A stretch of DNA of 6,845 nt from an uncultured Asticcacaulis sp. (lineage in GTDB: Bacteria > Pseudomonadota > Alphaproteobacteria > Caulobacterales > Caulobacteraceae), in assembly GCA_946482045.1 (NCBI GenBank), contig CAMLPZ010000232.1:1-6845 (forward strand), read 5' to 3'. The notes beneath the pieces are model-generated. The model had not been told where the DNA came from. It worked only from the letters and a program-made list of their open reading frames with translations, and made no database searches. This document shows, piece after piece, positions 6,441 through 6,845 of the stretch (positions within the stretch are counted from its first letter, which is position 1; each line of letters opens with the position of its first letter). Position numbers and translations under genes: made by a program.

Positions 6441-6845
6441 ATGCGTACACTGACTATTCTGATAGCCACCCTCCTTCTTCCGGCGACCTCCGCCTACGCC
6501 TCGGTCGAAAGTATGGCCTATCCACGCGACGGCGACCGCAACTGTGCCACCGCCCAAGAAAACAACAACTTCGCCCTGTGGCGTCCGTCTGATGGCCGCC
6601 TGGTCATCGGCGGTGAAGGCAAGGCGCAGTTTGAATTTTACGGCCACGGCATCGACCTGTCGCCGGATGCCCAGCTTACCGGCATCAGCGGCGCAAAGGC
6701 GAAACGTGTCGAGGCCCGTGGTGGCGCGGTCAATGGCGCGCGCGGCTGCGGCAATATCGGTTCGATCATTGTCGAGATCGTTTTGCCGAACGTGGGCTCG
6801 GCGAATAACGGGACCCTGCGCATCGGCAGCGAAACCATTCCGTTC
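6441..6845 (+). CDS. Secreted, probably beta-rich protein of unknown function (3' end outside window)
   Basis: The frame stays open from ATG 6441 to the right edge, giving 135 residues so far. Residues 1-20 are a Sec signal peptide (MRTLTILIATLLLPATSAYA) with an A-Y-A cleavage site. The mature part has two cysteines (35 and 103) and several likely beta strands, such as GRLVIGG (52-58), AQFEFYGHGIDL (62-73), SIIVEIVLPNV (108-118) and GTLRIG (124-129). The spacing of Gly-ended strands recalls Ig-like IPT/TIG folds, but this likeness is weak and I do not assign a family. AAGGAG (6429-6434) lies six bases before ATG 6441; an in-frame ATG at 6435 is too close to that site. The gene starts 28 bases after the preceding stop with no terminator between, so it belongs to the same unit as the secretin. 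The cysteine count and small exported character parallel its neighbour. Confidence 0.8.
   Translation, partial: MRTLTILIATLLLPATSAYASVESMAYPRDGDRNCATAQENNNFALWRPSDGRLVIGGEGKAQFEFYGHGIDLSPDAQLTGISGAKAKRVEARGGAVNGARGCGNIGSIIVEIVLPNVGSANNGTLRIGSETIPF

Noticed and set aside
1..6845. CRISPR arrays, tRNA or rRNA genes, insertion sequences, toxin-antitoxin pairs
   Set aside because: I saw no regularly spaced repeats, no cloverleaf-like sequence, no transposase motifs with terminal inverted repeats, and no small toxin-antitoxin gene pair. The window is almost fully covered by the six genes listed.

Overview
This window is a GC-rich, Gram-negative stretch with all genes on the + strand. The large TonB-dependent receptor, the outer-membrane secretin, the lipobox and the Tat-type signal point to a didermal bacterium. 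Receptor style and codon choice resemble Alphaproteobacteria of the Caulobacterales/Sphingomonadales kind; that placement is an impression, not a measurement.

Layout. (1) From the left edge to 2108 runs the C-terminal 701 residues of a TonB-dependent outer-membrane receptor, closed by a strong intrinsic terminator (2130-2163). (2) After about 100 bases holding tandem TTTTGT-type repeats, 2264-3580 encodes a predicted membrane-spanning one-component regulator: N-terminal helix-turn-helix, one membrane segment, C-terminal TPR domain. Its best start is a GTG far inside the maximal reading frame. (3) An intergenic stretch (3581-3711) carries a weak terminator-like stem, three GCAAC copies and a 13-bp inverted repeat. 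(4) From 3712 to the right edge lie four tightly packed genes for exported proteins: a small protein with a twin-arginine-like signal, a lipoprotein fusing TPR-like helices to a secretin channel domain, a small secreted protein with an acidic segment and a serine-rich tail, and a secreted protein rich in predicted beta strands, cut by the window end. The first two overlap by ATGA; the other gaps are 26 and 28 bases.

How the parts may work together. The most interesting element is the four-gene cluster. The secretin carries its own lipid anchor and has helical repeats where classic secretins carry N0-N3 domains. It sits among small exported proteins of no recognised family, with no pilin, ATPase or inner-membrane platform gene visible. 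This could be the outer-membrane end of an uncommon secretion or pilus-like machine whose remaining parts lie to the right, or a stand-alone secretin pore with its own accessory proteins. The membrane regulator just upstream is a candidate controller of this cluster, of the TonB receptor, or of itself; the sequence does not decide between these.
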